DNA of 64,000 bases from Batkoa obscura (GCA_030770535.1 JASVEC010000009.1:682001-746000); one strand, 5' to 3'. Positions 11,137 to 23,380 are shown, counted from the first letter of the stretch. A program made the numbers and translations. The notes: generated by a model not told the origin, from the sequence alone.

Positions 11137-12200
11137 ATGAATCATAAAGAAAAAACTCGAGGGGAACAAGTGAGTGCACCCCTAGTCATCTTTTGTTCCA
11201 ATTGTAGAGCAATTGTGGGAGACTCTTACTCATGGTTAGGCGCAGACTCTGAACTAAGATCTTTTTCATTATATGGTATATATAGATAATTTCTTTAATA
11301 ATTTGAAGATTAAAGACTTATTTTGGTAGATAAATCAAAAGAAGTGGTTGTAAATGAAGAGTTGGAAACGTCTAAACAGGGGATCGATATTGGGAGGTAA
11401 TAGTAAAATAAAAAATATTTTTCTGAAACTGATCTGTTCTTTTAGCACCTTTACCACCATGAACTGCAGCTCTTGTGAAGCCTACCTTGGTAAAGTATAC
11501 AAAACAACGCCTCGTTCTTTAGATCATATAAGGTAATTTAAAACTAACAAAAGTAAACAATAATGTTTAAATTAGTTAGAGACATGTATACTTTTTCGAT
11601 AGATAAAGTGTCTTTGTAAGTTATTTTTATCAAAAGATAATAAATATAAACTAATTAGATAAAGATACCAGTTAGGACCAAGTGAGCACTCCAGTGATTT
11701 TTTTGCTTTAAAAAATGAACAGATGATGGACTTGCCTGCTTTGAGTAAACTTCAGGATAATATGAGGAAGGTGAGTGAACAATCATTACATTTGAATCGA
11801 AATTAATGTTTTTTAGGCACAATCTTTGATCTGTTATTTAAATGAGAGAATAATAAAACTTGAACAAACAATAGAAAACCAGGATAAAAAAAGAGAGGAA
11901 ATCAAAAAGGATTCTGATCTAGAGGCATTTCACGATGATAAAACAAGTACAGCAGTTGATTTAAAAGAAAACAAAGGAGAAAGCATTACTATAGAAGATG
12001 ATAGCTCAATTGAAGAAGAAGAAAGTATAGCCGATAAAAGAAGTACTGTAAAGAAAAGAGAAACTGGAAATAGGAAAGAACAGGAATTTGAAAGTGGTAA
12101 AAAGCATAAAATCGACAATAAAAGTGTTGAAAAAACGAGGGCTAGTATGAAAGAAGCAGCTAGGAGAAAAATTGTTAAGTCATTTAAGCTTAGACGTTGA
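11137..12200 (+). CDS. MIS18: Mis18 kinetochore assembly factor
   Basis: Mis18 helps place the centromeric histone CENP-A. The yippee-type Mis18 domain is clear: APLVIFCSNCRAIVGDSYSW gives the first CxxC, and after an intron MNCSSCEAYLGKVYKTTPRS gives the second, followed by DMYTFSIDKVSLYQLGP. Two CxxC pairs bind zinc. Downstream is a predicted coiled coil (NERIIKLEQTIENQ) and a Lys/Glu-rich tail ending KSFKLRR, then TGA. About five introns; the first runs about 11274-11330. The tail is more acidic and longer than the short metazoan paralogues. The start was taken at the first ATG in frame before the domain. Confidence 0.88.
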
Positions 12201-12339
12201 AATTAATTTTTGACTATGTATTATTACTTTGAGCTTGAGTTTTTCACATTTCTTTGTTCTTTCTAACCATCCTATGTCATTTTTTAATCCTTGTAATAAA
12301 TGACCATTTTGATAAAGGCTATAGCCTTTTTTACTTTTT

Positions 12340-13467
12340 TAAACACAAAAAACCAGGCGTATATGTAATTTATAGTCATACTATCTTTTAGCATTATGAC
12401 TAATTTCTGAATAACTAGTATCATTCAATACAACTCCAGTTATGTTTTGATGTTTATATGAAAGTTTTTTACTTTCAGTTATTCATTTATTATCATCTTC
12501 TATACAGTTGAGTACTACTCTTATCTTACTTGATGGTGAGCTTTGTCCATCTATTATAAATATACCATTATAACTAACTCAGCGTGAAGCAATATTACTT
12601 ATGATTTCATTGTCATCACAAATGTAAAAAAATTTATCACTTAATACATAATATATCATCCTCTAACAAATTTTCTCTATCATCACTTGAAGCATCACTG
12701 TATTTATGTCATATTCATCGTTTTATGTTTGCTTTTTGATAAAACATTCTTTATATAGTACATCACTAATATTTTAGCATTACATATTATAGTTATTTAA
12801 AACTTTTAGTCTTTAGTTTTAGTTTTAAATGTATACTAGATAAACTTTGACTATTAAAGTAATTTTTCGACTTTTTAAATTTGACATTACCAAAGGTAAT
12901 GATATTAGGAGAAACTCTGGACCTAATCATAACCCTGATGTAACAAACAATAAATCAAGTTTTAATGATGCACGTAATTCTTTTTGTTAGTCATCACATT
13001 GAGGACAACTAAAGCCACAAGAACCAAAACACTCAAGCTTTTTATATTGCTTTAAATCAATAATACATACATCTGGAGAAAAATAGCATGAGCATGATAT
13101 AGCATATCATAATGCAATTTAAACCCATTAAACTAAAATGCAGAATTTCAATAATTATTTAATTTATAGTTTAAGAAAAAGTCATCAAAAACTTTAACTT
13201 CAAAAAAACTTGCTTTAGCTACTACAAAGCAAAAATGAGGTTGTTTAGACCATTTTTCATTATATTTAACCCATTTTTGACTTCTAACTGCGAAATCATC
13301 TGTTATTATAGCATCATTAATATTATCTAAGCGTACTGTCACAAGTTTATCATTAAAGACTATATTATCATTTCCAGGATGATAATCAATATCTAAATTC
13401 ACTGGATTAAAAATGCAACAGGTTCAGTGTAATAAACTAATATATTATGTTGATAAGACAAATCCAT
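12340..13467 (-). pseudogene. decayed coding region, family not recognised
   Basis: Reading the minus strand, several stretches have clear protein-like composition but are broken by multiple in-frame stops and frame changes. The longest intact piece is 13148-13402 (84 codons, containing WVKYNEKWSKQPHFCFVV). A later piece is Cys-rich (ECFGSCGFSCPQCDD), and another reads YICDDNEIISNI. There are no terminal repeats and no recognisable catalytic motif, so I cannot say whether this was a host gene or part of a mobile element. It sits between MIS18 and PHB2. Confidence 0.4.
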
Positions 13468-13641
13468 TTTATATATTTTTTAATATTTTTTAATAACAAT
13501 CCAAGTTACTTTTAAATTTCAACTTAAACTCGAAAAATCCCATTATTTACCAACAAAACCTAAGCCAATTTTTCACTAAGCATTTCATAGTTACGTAAAT
13601 TCAAAAATTTAATTTTAACTCAAATTAATTTTTATACACAA

Positions 13642-14636
13642 ATGAGTTCCCAATTTTTACGTCAAGTAGCCAAGAACATTCAACGCTCTAGGCCAAATCC
13701 AAACTCTAACAACAATGGAAGCTTTTTATCTGGAGCTGGTTTGATTTTATTAGGTGTTGGTGGTTATAGTTTAGCTAACTGTTTATTCAATGGTAATTAT
13801 TTTCTTTAATTCATTTACTTTTTGTATTTATTAATGTCTATTAGTTGAGGGTGGTCACCGCGCTATTAAATATTCACGTATATCTGGAGTAAAACCTGAT
13901 ATTTATAGTGAAGGCACACATTTCCGTTTACCTTGGGTTGAGACTCCTATTGATTTTGACATTCGTGCCAAACCAAGAAGCATTCCTTCATTAACAGGAA
14001 CTAAAGGTAAATGATAATTAATTTATTAATGAAAAAAGACTAAAATACATCCTAGATTTACAGATGGTAAACATCACTTGCCGTGTGCTTTCTAGACCAA
14101 GCAGCGAGCAATTACCAACGATCTATCGTAACCTTGGTCAAGATTATGATGAAAAGGTATTACCAAGTATTGTTAATGAAGTATTAAAGTCTATTGTGGC
14201 ACAATTTAACGCTTCTCAATTGATTACCCAACGTGATAAAGTAAGTAAGCTTGTTAGAGAAAATTTAACTTCTAGAGCTATGAGATTTAACCTCATCCTT
14301 GATGATGTTTCCATCACTCATGTTGCTTTCAGTCCTGAATTCACACATGCTGTAGAAGCTAAGCAAGTCGCTCAACAAGAAGCTCAAAGAGCTGCTTTTG
14401 TAGTTGAAAAAGCTATCCAAGATAAACAATCCAACATTGTTAAGGCTAGTGGTGAAGCTGAAGCTGCTAAACTTATTGGTGAGGCTATTATGAATAAGCC
14501 TGGTTTTGTAGAATTGAGAAAGATTGAAACGGCGCGTGAAATTGCAACTACATTATCCCAATCAAATAACTCTATTATCTTAGATTCAAACTCACTTTTA
14601 CTTAATTTGGCAGAAGCTAAACCTCAAAAGAATTAA
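13642..14636 (+). CDS. PHB2: prohibitin-2
   Basis: Scaffold subunit of the ring-shaped prohibitin complex in the mitochondrial inner membrane, a partner of PHB1. Three exons (13642-13792, 13845-14006, 14056-14636). The N-terminal hydrophobic anchor ([20 protein letters not shown]) is followed by the SPFH domain with [28 protein letters not shown] and [21 protein letters not shown]2-type strings include [30 protein letters not shown] and [15 protein letters not shown]. The coiled coil then runs to the C terminus. SLTGTKDLQMVNI and the length are those of PHB2, not PHB1. Confidence 0.96.
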
Positions 14637-14802
14637 GAATGATGTGGCTTTAACGTAATAAAAGTAAATATTATAAAGAAATTTTAAATGCCTAAAGTTT
14701 TTATGCCATAATTTGATAAAGAAAAGGCATATGATTTTGTCGAAAATAACGTAAATAGTTAATTAATATTAGCATTTAAGAAATAGCTTTATTTTTATTA
14801 AA

Positions 14803-17107
14803 TTATTTTTTTCTTTTAACTTCTCTTATCTCATCAATCTCATCTTTCCTCTCATCGAATATAGGTTTAGGTTGCGTTTTTGAATAAGCTAAAACAAATT
14901 TTAATATTGCTATTATGATTATATAATGATGTTTTACCTTGCCCAACAAATTGTGGATTTTCTAAATATAACAATTAGAAATACTTTTAAACATGAATAA
15001 ATTGACTACCTTCTGCCTCTTTAGCATATTTTAATAATGCCTCACGTGGATCTTCATCTAAATGAATTAAATTAACACATGCCTTATATTTTATACGTCC
15101 ATTCCCTACCTCTCGTCGTATCCTTAATGAGATGTTTCATCATCTGATTGGTATAGTTGGTACCCACCTTAATCCCCTTACCAGGTGCAGTGGAAGGCAA
15201 ATCTAATAAACGTACGAGTGAATTTATTTTATATTGATCTAGTTAATAGTTACCTGGTCTTCTAGTAGCGATGGGATCTTTTCTCAGTCTGTTCTTAGAT
15301 GCGTTAGGATGCTCAGGCTCCTCATCATATAAAGTTAAGATTGGACCCATCATGTCCATATCACTAATATCCTTTTTACGCGGTTGTCGACTTAAGAACA
15401 ATTTTGCTCCTTTGATACTGCGATTGGGATCAAACAATACATGAATTGATCCATCTCCACTTCCTGTTACAATCTAAAGTGCTATGCTTAAAATTTTATA
15501 TTCTAGATAATGACGTAGCTACTTACCTGATTAATTCCAGGATGCCATAAAACTTTGATTACGCTTGATTTGGTGATATCTATTTGTATTATAATTAATG
15601 TAAAGCATTGTTTTGTTATTAAGCTTACTCGTTCTTTTCACGGGCTCTAGATTCGTTTTATCCAAGAATATCAACTCACCATAACTATCTTCGCTACCAG
15701 CTCCGGTACCTAAATAAATAATCAATGTACATACTACAATATAGTTTATCATTAAATTTACCAGTTAAAAGGAATTTTTCATCTGGACTAAAAATCAAAC
15801 TTGTTTCTGAGTTGTAGTTAGGCAGATTTTCTGCCACTTTAAGAGGGCTCTTAAAGCTACGTATATCCCATACTAAAAATATCTTAGTTATGTCTATTTA
15901 CTTAAATATTATATTATATTAAATATTACACTTCACTGTATCATCCCCACCTCGACTTGCCAAATGGTAGCTATTTTTTGAAAAGCAAATACTACTTGTA
16001 TCTGTAGTCGTTTGATGGGCATTATTAACCGACTTAAATAAATTTTATAAATATGATTAAACCCAATAATAAATTAGCTTACATGACTTGTTCTTATATA
16101 CGGTCCATTGGCTGGCCAGATATTAATGGCACCATCGATACTTGCTAACCAATTAGTTAGCTTATTTCTTAACAATGCCTATTTACTTACCTCCAGCAAT
16201 TAATTTTCCATCAAAAGAATAATCCGCTGCTGTTATAGCTGGTCGATTGCCACTACCCCTACCATTTAATAATATAGTATCCTTACTCTTATGTCTCGTA
16301 TTAACGTCCCATATCCTAAAACTTATTAAAAACTTTACTACTGGAAATACAGTATCGCATACCTAATAGAACCATCCCTACACGCTGTAAAAAACGTGTC
16401 CTTCTCAAATGGATGCCACCCTACCATAGTTAAATTCGCTACATGCCCATTTGTCTTCCTCAAATCAAAGATATATGGGTCTCCTTTCACATATACTCCT
16501 TTTTCCTCACCTTCTCTTGTAAACAATCTCACTTGGTTACAGCTGGTCACTGCTAAAAATAAATCTCCACTCAGGCTGTGTTTTAAGTCATGGATATGGT
16601 GGCCTTCCACTGGTTCGAACGTTTTGAAACTACGTTGGGTTGTGTCCATACCAGAAAAGTCATATAATTTAATGTTTGAGTCGTAGCTACCACTGATTAA
16701 TCGGGTCCCACTACGGTCAAGACTTAGAGCAGAAACGGCCTAGATAGGAGTTTAATGGTAGTTTGTTGACTTGATATGTGACTTACCCCTTCGTGGCCCA
16801 TCAAAGTGGCTTCATGGGTAATTGGGAGTTCAGCAATATCGAGTTGTAAATCGTCTTCGTCTTCTCTAGAGCTAGAGTCTGAGTCATCACTACTATCTAT
16901 TTTTTTAGTTGGAATGTTTGTTTCTTTTATTTCTCTATCAGTTCGTTTATTTTGATTAAAATTAATTTCTACTTTTTCTTCTTTTTTTCCAAAACTTTGT
17001 GGCAGTTGGTAATCTAATGACTCTATTGAGCCTTCTTTACTATCTCTTTCATCGTCTTTAGACCCCTTTTCGCTTTTGTTATTGTTTTTTGAAATGTTTG
17101 AATCCAT
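14803..17107 (-). CDS. WDR70: WD40 protein WDR70
   Basis: Nuclear WD40 protein whose relatives act in DNA-damage response and histone H2B ubiquitination. The first exon (17107 downward) encodes a Ser/Asp/Glu-rich tail followed by LPITHEATLMGHEG, the start of the propeller. WD strands follow in several exons: SLDRSGTRLISGSYDSNIKL, GWHPFEKDTFFTACRDGSIR, YSFDGKLIAGG, WHPGINQIVTGSGDGSIHV. The family-specific end carries KNRLRKDPIATRRP and finishes VKRKK. About eight introns. It is convergent with PHB2, with 166 bp between the two stops. Confidence 0.9.
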
Positions 17108-17737
17108 GAATTTTTAAAGAAATAAATTTTATTGTTTTCATCATTTACTTTTTATGCCATTTTTTAACGTTTTATAAGAATCAAAATAATAATTTATTTT
17201 TGAAGTTTATTTGAAAATAATAATTTATAACCTTAATAAAAATAACAAAAAATTTTGTTTACGTAGTTTCTATTTTTATTTTTAATTCAAAAAATTCTAT
17301 AATTTGATATCCTAAAAACCAACCTATTTAGACATGTCACCAGTTGTTTATCCACCATTTTTATTTATAGTTTGTTTATTTTTATATAAAATTAAATATA
17401 ATTATTAAAAAATAGGTAAAATAAAATAAAGCTAGAATTAAAAAAGCAGTAATATATATATATATATATATGCTTTATATTTTACAGATTATAAAAAATA
17501 ATCATTTATACTGAATTAATTTTTAAATTTTGTAAAATTTCAACTTTTGCAAATAAAAGCAAATTTTTTTTTGACAATTATTTGGCTTTTGTGATTTGTA
17601 AATTTTGTAACTCTGGTTTATAAAAACTATATTTTTAATATATATAAAAGTAATAAGCTTAGTTAAGCTTATTATTAATTAATTTATATTTAAAAAATTT
17701 AAAATTTAATTAAATTTAAAATAAAATCACTTTATTA
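17108..17737. other. intergenic, very AT-rich
   Basis: No coding exon seen. Contains a short (TA)n run at about 17452-17471. Confidence 0.6.
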
Positions 17738-17971
17738 TACTTTTTCTGTCTGGAAAAAAAGTTCAGTTTGAAATTCATGCAAAAATAAAAATAAAATTAC
17801 AATAAACTATCCTTATTTTTTTAAAGTCTATTAATAAGTTTTAAAATTTTAAAAATATAACTATTATATTTTGATTATACAGTGGTAATTATATGTTTTA
17901 TAATAATAAAATAATAAATAAGTTTCAAACTATTATAATTAAAAATCATTAATTATAAAAGTTAATAATAA

Positions 17972-18079
17972 TATATGGGGATGTATTTTTGTATTTAAGA
18001 ATTTTACTAACAATTTTTCCGCTCAAATAGCGCTTAAAAGATGGAAAAAATGATGAAGCCAAAAAAAACACCACTATAT
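17972..18079 (+). repeat. ~105-bp hairpin repeat, copy 1
   Basis: Starts TATATGGGGATGTATTTTT and ends ACACCACTATAT. Core has AAATAGCGCTTAAAA between TTTTTCC and GGAAAAA. Inserted in the dead pogo-type element. Confidence 0.85.
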
Positions 18080-18303
18080 GCTAAAAATTAATTAAAATAT
18101 TTAAGCTATTTTATAGTCAATTTTTTATTAATTTGTTTATTTTTTAATAAAGCAATAACCCAGTTTTTTAATAGCTTTGATTTAATAAACTAATTTATTA
18201 AGTAATATTTATTAGCTAAAATAATAAAAAATAAGATTACTTAACTTTTAAAATTAATGTTTTAAATAACAGGTGCTTGTTTTTTATCATTTTATTAAGA
18301 CTA
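18080..18303 (-). mobile_element. second transposase fragment between two hairpin repeats
   Basis: On the minus strand, KNWVIALLKN-like coding (about 18140-18200) resembles the end of the CENP-B-type domain found at 18548-18600 (KTWVISFIKK). It implies either a second element copy or a duplication. It is bounded by copies 1 and 2 of the hairpin repeat in opposite orientation. Confidence 0.35.
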
Positions 18304-18412
18304 TATATGGGGGTGTTTTTTCTGGTTTCATTATTTTTTACACCTTTTAAGCGCTATTTCAGCAGAAAGATTGTTAGTAAAATTCTTAAACATAAAAATA
18401 CATCCCCGTATA
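18304..18412 (-). repeat. ~105-bp hairpin repeat, copy 2 (inverted)
   Basis: Reads TATATGGGGGTGTTTTTTCT at its left end and ACATCCCCGTATA at its right end, with core AAGCGCTATTT. It faces copy 1, making a 441-bp inverted pair. Confidence 0.85.
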
Positions 18413-19224
18413 TTATTTTTATATACATATAATACTTTATAATAACTTTTTTAGCAATATTAAGCTAATTTGATATTGAATTAGTATTTTAACTTTTAGC
18501 TTTTTAATTCTTATATTTTTTACTTAAACAGGTTTAAATTTTTGATTTTTTTATAAAGCTAATAACCCAGGTTTTACTAACTAGTGGCTTTTTATATTTA
18601 ACAAAAAACTGATCAATTGTATTTTTTATATAAGCATGTTTAAAAGGAAATTGTTTAGCATCTAGTTTAAGTATATAATTGATTAGTGTCTTTTCTAAAT
18701 TAATCAGCTTTTTTAATTTCAGTATAATATCTTTCTTTAGAAGTATGATATTTTTTTATGAATTAAAGTTAAATTATTAACATTAAATAATTTAGCAGCA
18801 TAGTTTATTAATAATTTTTTATTTATTTATTTTAATAGCTTTAAAAGCTTTAATGATATTCTTTCTATTAAGTTTATTTTTCATTATATAATTTTTATTA
18901 ATAATGATGATAAATTTATATTATTTTATATTATTTTGTTTTTTTGCCCCCACAAACTTATAAATCACTGTTGATTTAAAACCACATTAGCTAGATTGCT
19001 TGACATTTGTTAAGTAGTCTTAAATTATTTAGAAAAAGCTTAAAGTGGCTTAAAGTTCAGGCATTATAATCCTACCAATATTGATGCCAGATATTCCATA
19101 CTAGCATTGTTGGATAGTCTTTAATATAAGCTACATTTTTTAAAAAGGTTTAATTTAATTAGATTTTTAATAAAAATAAAATGTTTTTCTCAAGTCAAGG
19201 CTCTTTTTTTGGACAGAAGGAGTA

Positions 19225-19672
19225 TATAATTAATTATAATTAAATTCAACTTTTTAACAGAGCTACCATTAAATATTTTAACTATCTCTGAAAATATAAA
19301 TGAAGCTTAAAGATAAATTAATAATTAATGATTATCAAATTAATTGTTTTAAAAAAATACAAAATACAAAATACAATAAAATAAAATTATGTTTGTCAAA
19401 TAATTCTGTTTTCTAGCTTTATTTATATAATAATATTCGTAGTTAATAACTTTATTATTACAAATAACTTCACATAAAGGTACTTGAGTTTTGCTTCAAA
19501 CGACTAAATTCGTTTTTACTTAAAAGATTAATTATATTATACGAATCTAGCTTTTAGTAATTATCGGACGTTACTCTTTACCTCCTTTAAATCTTTCAAA
19601 AGGGATACATACTAAAAACAAAAAACCAAGACAAAACAAAATATATATTTAATACATCAATTAATAAACAAC
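19225..19672. other. intergenic, AT-rich
   Basis: 3' flank of the SNF2 gene and right flank of the transposon; nothing else recognised. Confidence 0.5.
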
Positions 19673-22600
19673 TCAATCCAACTCGATAACTGTAACCGGA
19701 TTAGCTTTAGCCATCTTTGACTGTGCTTTCTCAATACCCTCATTCATTTCAGTGTTGGAATAAGCACGCTTTAACTGGCCTAAAGTGTCTAGCGACTCTA
19801 TCCTATTGGCACCATGATTAGAACTATTTGCCATAGTCGGATACTGTTGAGTTCCTTGAATAAAATGATTTCCAGAAGTGCTTAAGCTTGTTTGGTACAA
19901 GTTATTGGGATTTGTCACATTTTTAGGTCCAGCTATATGATTCGAATTAGTTTGAAAAACATTATTAGAAGCAGTTCCTGGCATTACGTTTGAGTTGAGT
20001 TGTGTTACACTGTCGGAATTAGCCCTTGGCCAAGCTTCACTCATATTATTTGAAGTAGTTTGATATGGATTATTATAATTAGATATAGCCTTAGCTGATG
20101 CCATAAAATTAGAACTAGGCATATCCGAATTACTGGAATAAACTCTATGCCCAGGTATGTTCATAGCATTTCGATTGAGGGTATTATTATTAACACTATT
20201 ACTGGTTGAAGTTGTAGGTTTTATCCCAACACCAAGTAAAAACTTCAAATCATTTAGGGTTAATCTAGATGATTTGTTTTGACCCATACCATCTTTACCA
20301 AAAGCTCCATCAAACAAAGATTGCTTCGTCTCTTGTAAAGCTAATATACGATCTTCCACTGTACCCGGGACCACTAATTTATATACTTCAACACCCGAGC
20401 GTTGTCCAATACGATGTACCTAAAAATCAATAAATTATTTGCTTCTATTAAATGGTGAATAGATTTACTCTGTCCATAGCTTGGTTTTCAATCGCTGGGT
20501 TCCACCATAAATCCATAAAGATAACACTAAACAACATTACTAAAATTACAATAACATATTAAAAGATGCATACCAATTGGCACTAGTTAAATTCAAGCCC
20601 ACCGAACCACACCTTAGAGACATAAGCAAGATACACCCAGATGGGTACTTATTAAACTGATCAATACATTTTTCCCTTTGACTGATATTCATTGAGCCAT
20701 CATAAGTAAAACAAGTAAATCCATTTTCTAGCAAAAATGGCATCATTATTTTAAATACAGTTACAAACTGAGTAAAAACGATGGTTTTTTTATTATCATC
20801 TTTTGCCTTGATTTGGTGCAAAATTCCAACACATTTACTGATCTTTGCGCTCGTCGAGGATTCAAATAAAGATAGGACCATTTTTTTATCTTCCTCTGTC
20901 ATTTCTTCTTCATCGTCCATATTTAGGTCCAAGTCGCTTTCATCATTCAAGGATAACCCATTTAAATTAATATCTTTAGTTACCATGCCTGTTTTCTTAT
21001 CATTTAACATTTTGGATTTATAACTAAAATGATAAATAACATTTATAAACTTTATAGAATTGAACTTACTGGCATTTACTACATGCTGTTCTATTTAACA
21101 CCATTCTATAGTCTAATTCACATAAATTAATAAAGATATATTACAAATCCTTAATAAATTACTATTTGAGCATCCTTTACAAACTTTATGCTCACATTCT
21201 TCATTTGTCTCATAGTCATCACTCCTATAAGTTATCGGTATTAACTATCTCCAAATCTTGTAATTATTCTACTTACTTTTCTTTACATATATGGCATTTT
21301 TTAATAGCTTTTTTAGCAGTAGCAGGGAAATATATTCCGATTTTGTTGAATTCATCAGGATCAGTATCAATCTCATTCAGCATTGCTTCTTCCTCCAGAT
21401 TTTTCTCATAATCACCAATGGTCAATTTGGGATGGGTACAAACCTGACGCAATCTCAATAAAAGCACTAAAATACCAATCATACTTGGTCTCACTCGTCT
21501 TTTAAGAAGTGAGTTATATTTCGATTGAGTTTTCTTTTCTACAGATTCATAATACTTTTTTTCTTCTGGGCTAAAAAGAACTTCTACTGTTTCTTGTACT
21601 TTTTCCGGGAGGTTTAAGATTGCTTTTCCATCAATCATACTATCTTTACATCTCCTTAAGCTGATAGCTAATTTTAGATTAATTACAAGTTTGATAGCAA
21701 ATGAATATAGACTATTACCTTCTAATATAGTTCTAATCTTAACAAAATTTTCAGTTGAATGTTTTTTTTTGGGATTGAGATTAAAGTCCTTATTAAATGA
21801 AAACCAATCTGTATATGGCTAAAAATAACAATTAACTATCTTATCTATTTACTGACAGAACTTCTTACCTTTACTCTCAAAAATTTTAATATGGGATAAA
21901 GATCATCTAAACTATTTTGTATAGGGGTGCCTAATACAAATTAAATTCATGTCTTATTTGTATAAAACCATCAATTACCTGACAAACACCAACGGTACTT
22001 AGCCCTAAGAGCACAGCAAGCTTTAGATCCACCTGTATTACGATTCTTGATCGTGTGTGCTTCATCCAAGATAACTCTATTCCATTTGATTGTGTAAAGT
22101 GGATATTGTTTCTTATTATAATATATGGGAATATCTTTGTCTTGGTCTTCTTTAAAGGGCTTATACTGATTAGCTAGAGTACTATATGTAGTTAAAACTA
22201 CGTCATAGCCTTTTAAGATCTCTGGGCTCTTTATTTTTTGAGTGCCATGGTAAACCACTACTCTTAATAACCCCTTTTTCGTTTTTTCTAAAATCTCTTG
22301 TTGCCATTGATAAATCAATGCCAAAGGAGCTACGATAAGTGTTCTACATGGAATTATCGGCGATTCCTTTTGTTTAACAATGGTGGCTAGAGATTGAATT
22401 GTTTTTCCAAGCCCCATCTCATCAGATAATAAACCACCTTTTAAATCACTGTTTTCCATCTTTAACATCCAGGTTAAGCCTACCTTTTGATGTTCCAACA
22501 ATTTTATGTTTAAGTACGTAGGTGTTTCTTCTCTCGTTAATTCAAGATTTACCTTCTCATTAATACCTGTTAATAAGGATTTGTAAATGTTTTCCATATC

Positions 22601-23380
22601 TTCCTGTGGTCTTATGGCCATCGAGTATTCTAAACTTATTAATAATTAAATATACTAGGTGCATTAATAGTTTACTTTGTTCTTCTCTTTCTTTAAGTTC
22701 TTTTAAAAACCCTTCTCTGTCATTTACCAATTTTGCCTGATCAAAGAAAGTAAGTTGGATCCCTGTTGAGTTTTTTTGTTTAGAACTTTTATTCATACCG
22801 TGGTTGACCTTTCCTCTATTTAAAAAATGAATCAGATATTTAACAAAGCTGTTAACAAAAGCTACCTTTGTCCAAAGGGTACTAGTCCATAGCTTATTTT
22901 AGGACCAAAAGTACTATTCGCTGATGAACTTTGATACTCAATTATTGAATCTAAATTACTATTATACAATTAATCTTAAAAAAGCCATATCTCAAATAAA
23001 AATACGCTATATTTTGTCCGTTCCTGCTTGATGATGCCCGATGAAAATCTTGTCCATAAAGCTTTTCTTTTAATGTCGCTTTATTATGTATATCAAGCTA
23101 AAAATTTAATTGTTAGCTACATATTGAGCTAATATGTACTTACTAAAGTTCTATAGCTATCAGCTGCCGTCTTAGTTTCTTCATCATCCGTATTACAAAG
23201 ATCAATAACATTGGTTTGCTTATCTGAAATCACCACTTCCTTGGCAGAGCTCCCAGTTGAATTCCGGCTCATCTGATTCTCGCTCTCTTCTATTAAAATT
23301 GTGTGGTCATCGTTGTCTAAGGTCAAATCAATTACGTTGTTTTGATCGTACATCTCTCCGATCTTTCTTAGCAAAACCAA
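19673..23380 (-). CDS. SNF2-family translocase with RING finger (Rad5/16 group, Uls1/Rrp1-2-like)
   Basis: DNA-dependent ATPase that probably remodels chromatin or clears SUMOylated proteins. The first exon (23129-23380) is acidic with four SUMO-interaction-like motifs: VIDLT (16-20), TILIEE (27-32), VVISD (49-53), VIDLC (58-62). The helicase core has LLEHQKVGLTWMLKMENSDL, the Walker A motif DEMGLGKT, DEAH in ILDEAHTIKN and CLSGTPIQN. A RING finger is inserted between the two lobes (CHICKE..., CEHKVCKGC, ACSKC). Lobe 2 has TIVFTQFVTVFKIMMPFL, GSVGLNLT, DRVHRIGQ and LVVPGTVEDRILALQETK. An Asn/Ser-rich tail follows. RING insertion defines the Rad5/16 group; the SIMs favour Uls1/Rrp1-2. HLTF/Rad5 is less likely because no HIRAN domain is visible. 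Confidence 0.82.

Larger units (their letters stand above)
17738..19224 (-). mobile_element. defective pogo/Fot1-type (Tc1/mariner superfamily) DNA transposon
   Basis: Both ends carry related inverted repeats next to TA: left 17738 onward reads TACTTTTTCTGTCT, and the right end (read from 19224 on the minus strand) TACTCCTTCTGTCCAAAAAA. Inside, the minus strand encodes two DNA-binding pieces of a pogo/Fot1 transposase. One is a psq-like helix-turn-helix (INYAAKLFNVNNLTLIHKK, about 18746-18818). The other is a CENP-B-type domain (about 18548-18715, with LINYILKLDAKQFPF, KKPLVSKTWVISFIKK). No DDE catalytic domain remains, and the frame is broken. Two copies of the ~105-bp hairpin repeat lie within it. 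The element is therefore non-autonomous and old. Confidence 0.6.

Noticed and set aside
13148-13402. Retroelement RNase H-like reading of a YHPGNDNIV string
   Set aside because: Only a few residues match, and no reverse transcriptase, integrase or terminal repeats are present.
246-13467. Reassigned stop codons as explanation for interrupted frames at both loci
   Set aside because: Intact genes in the window end with TAA, TAG and TGA in the normal way (for example MIS18 ends with TGA), so the interruptions mean decay.
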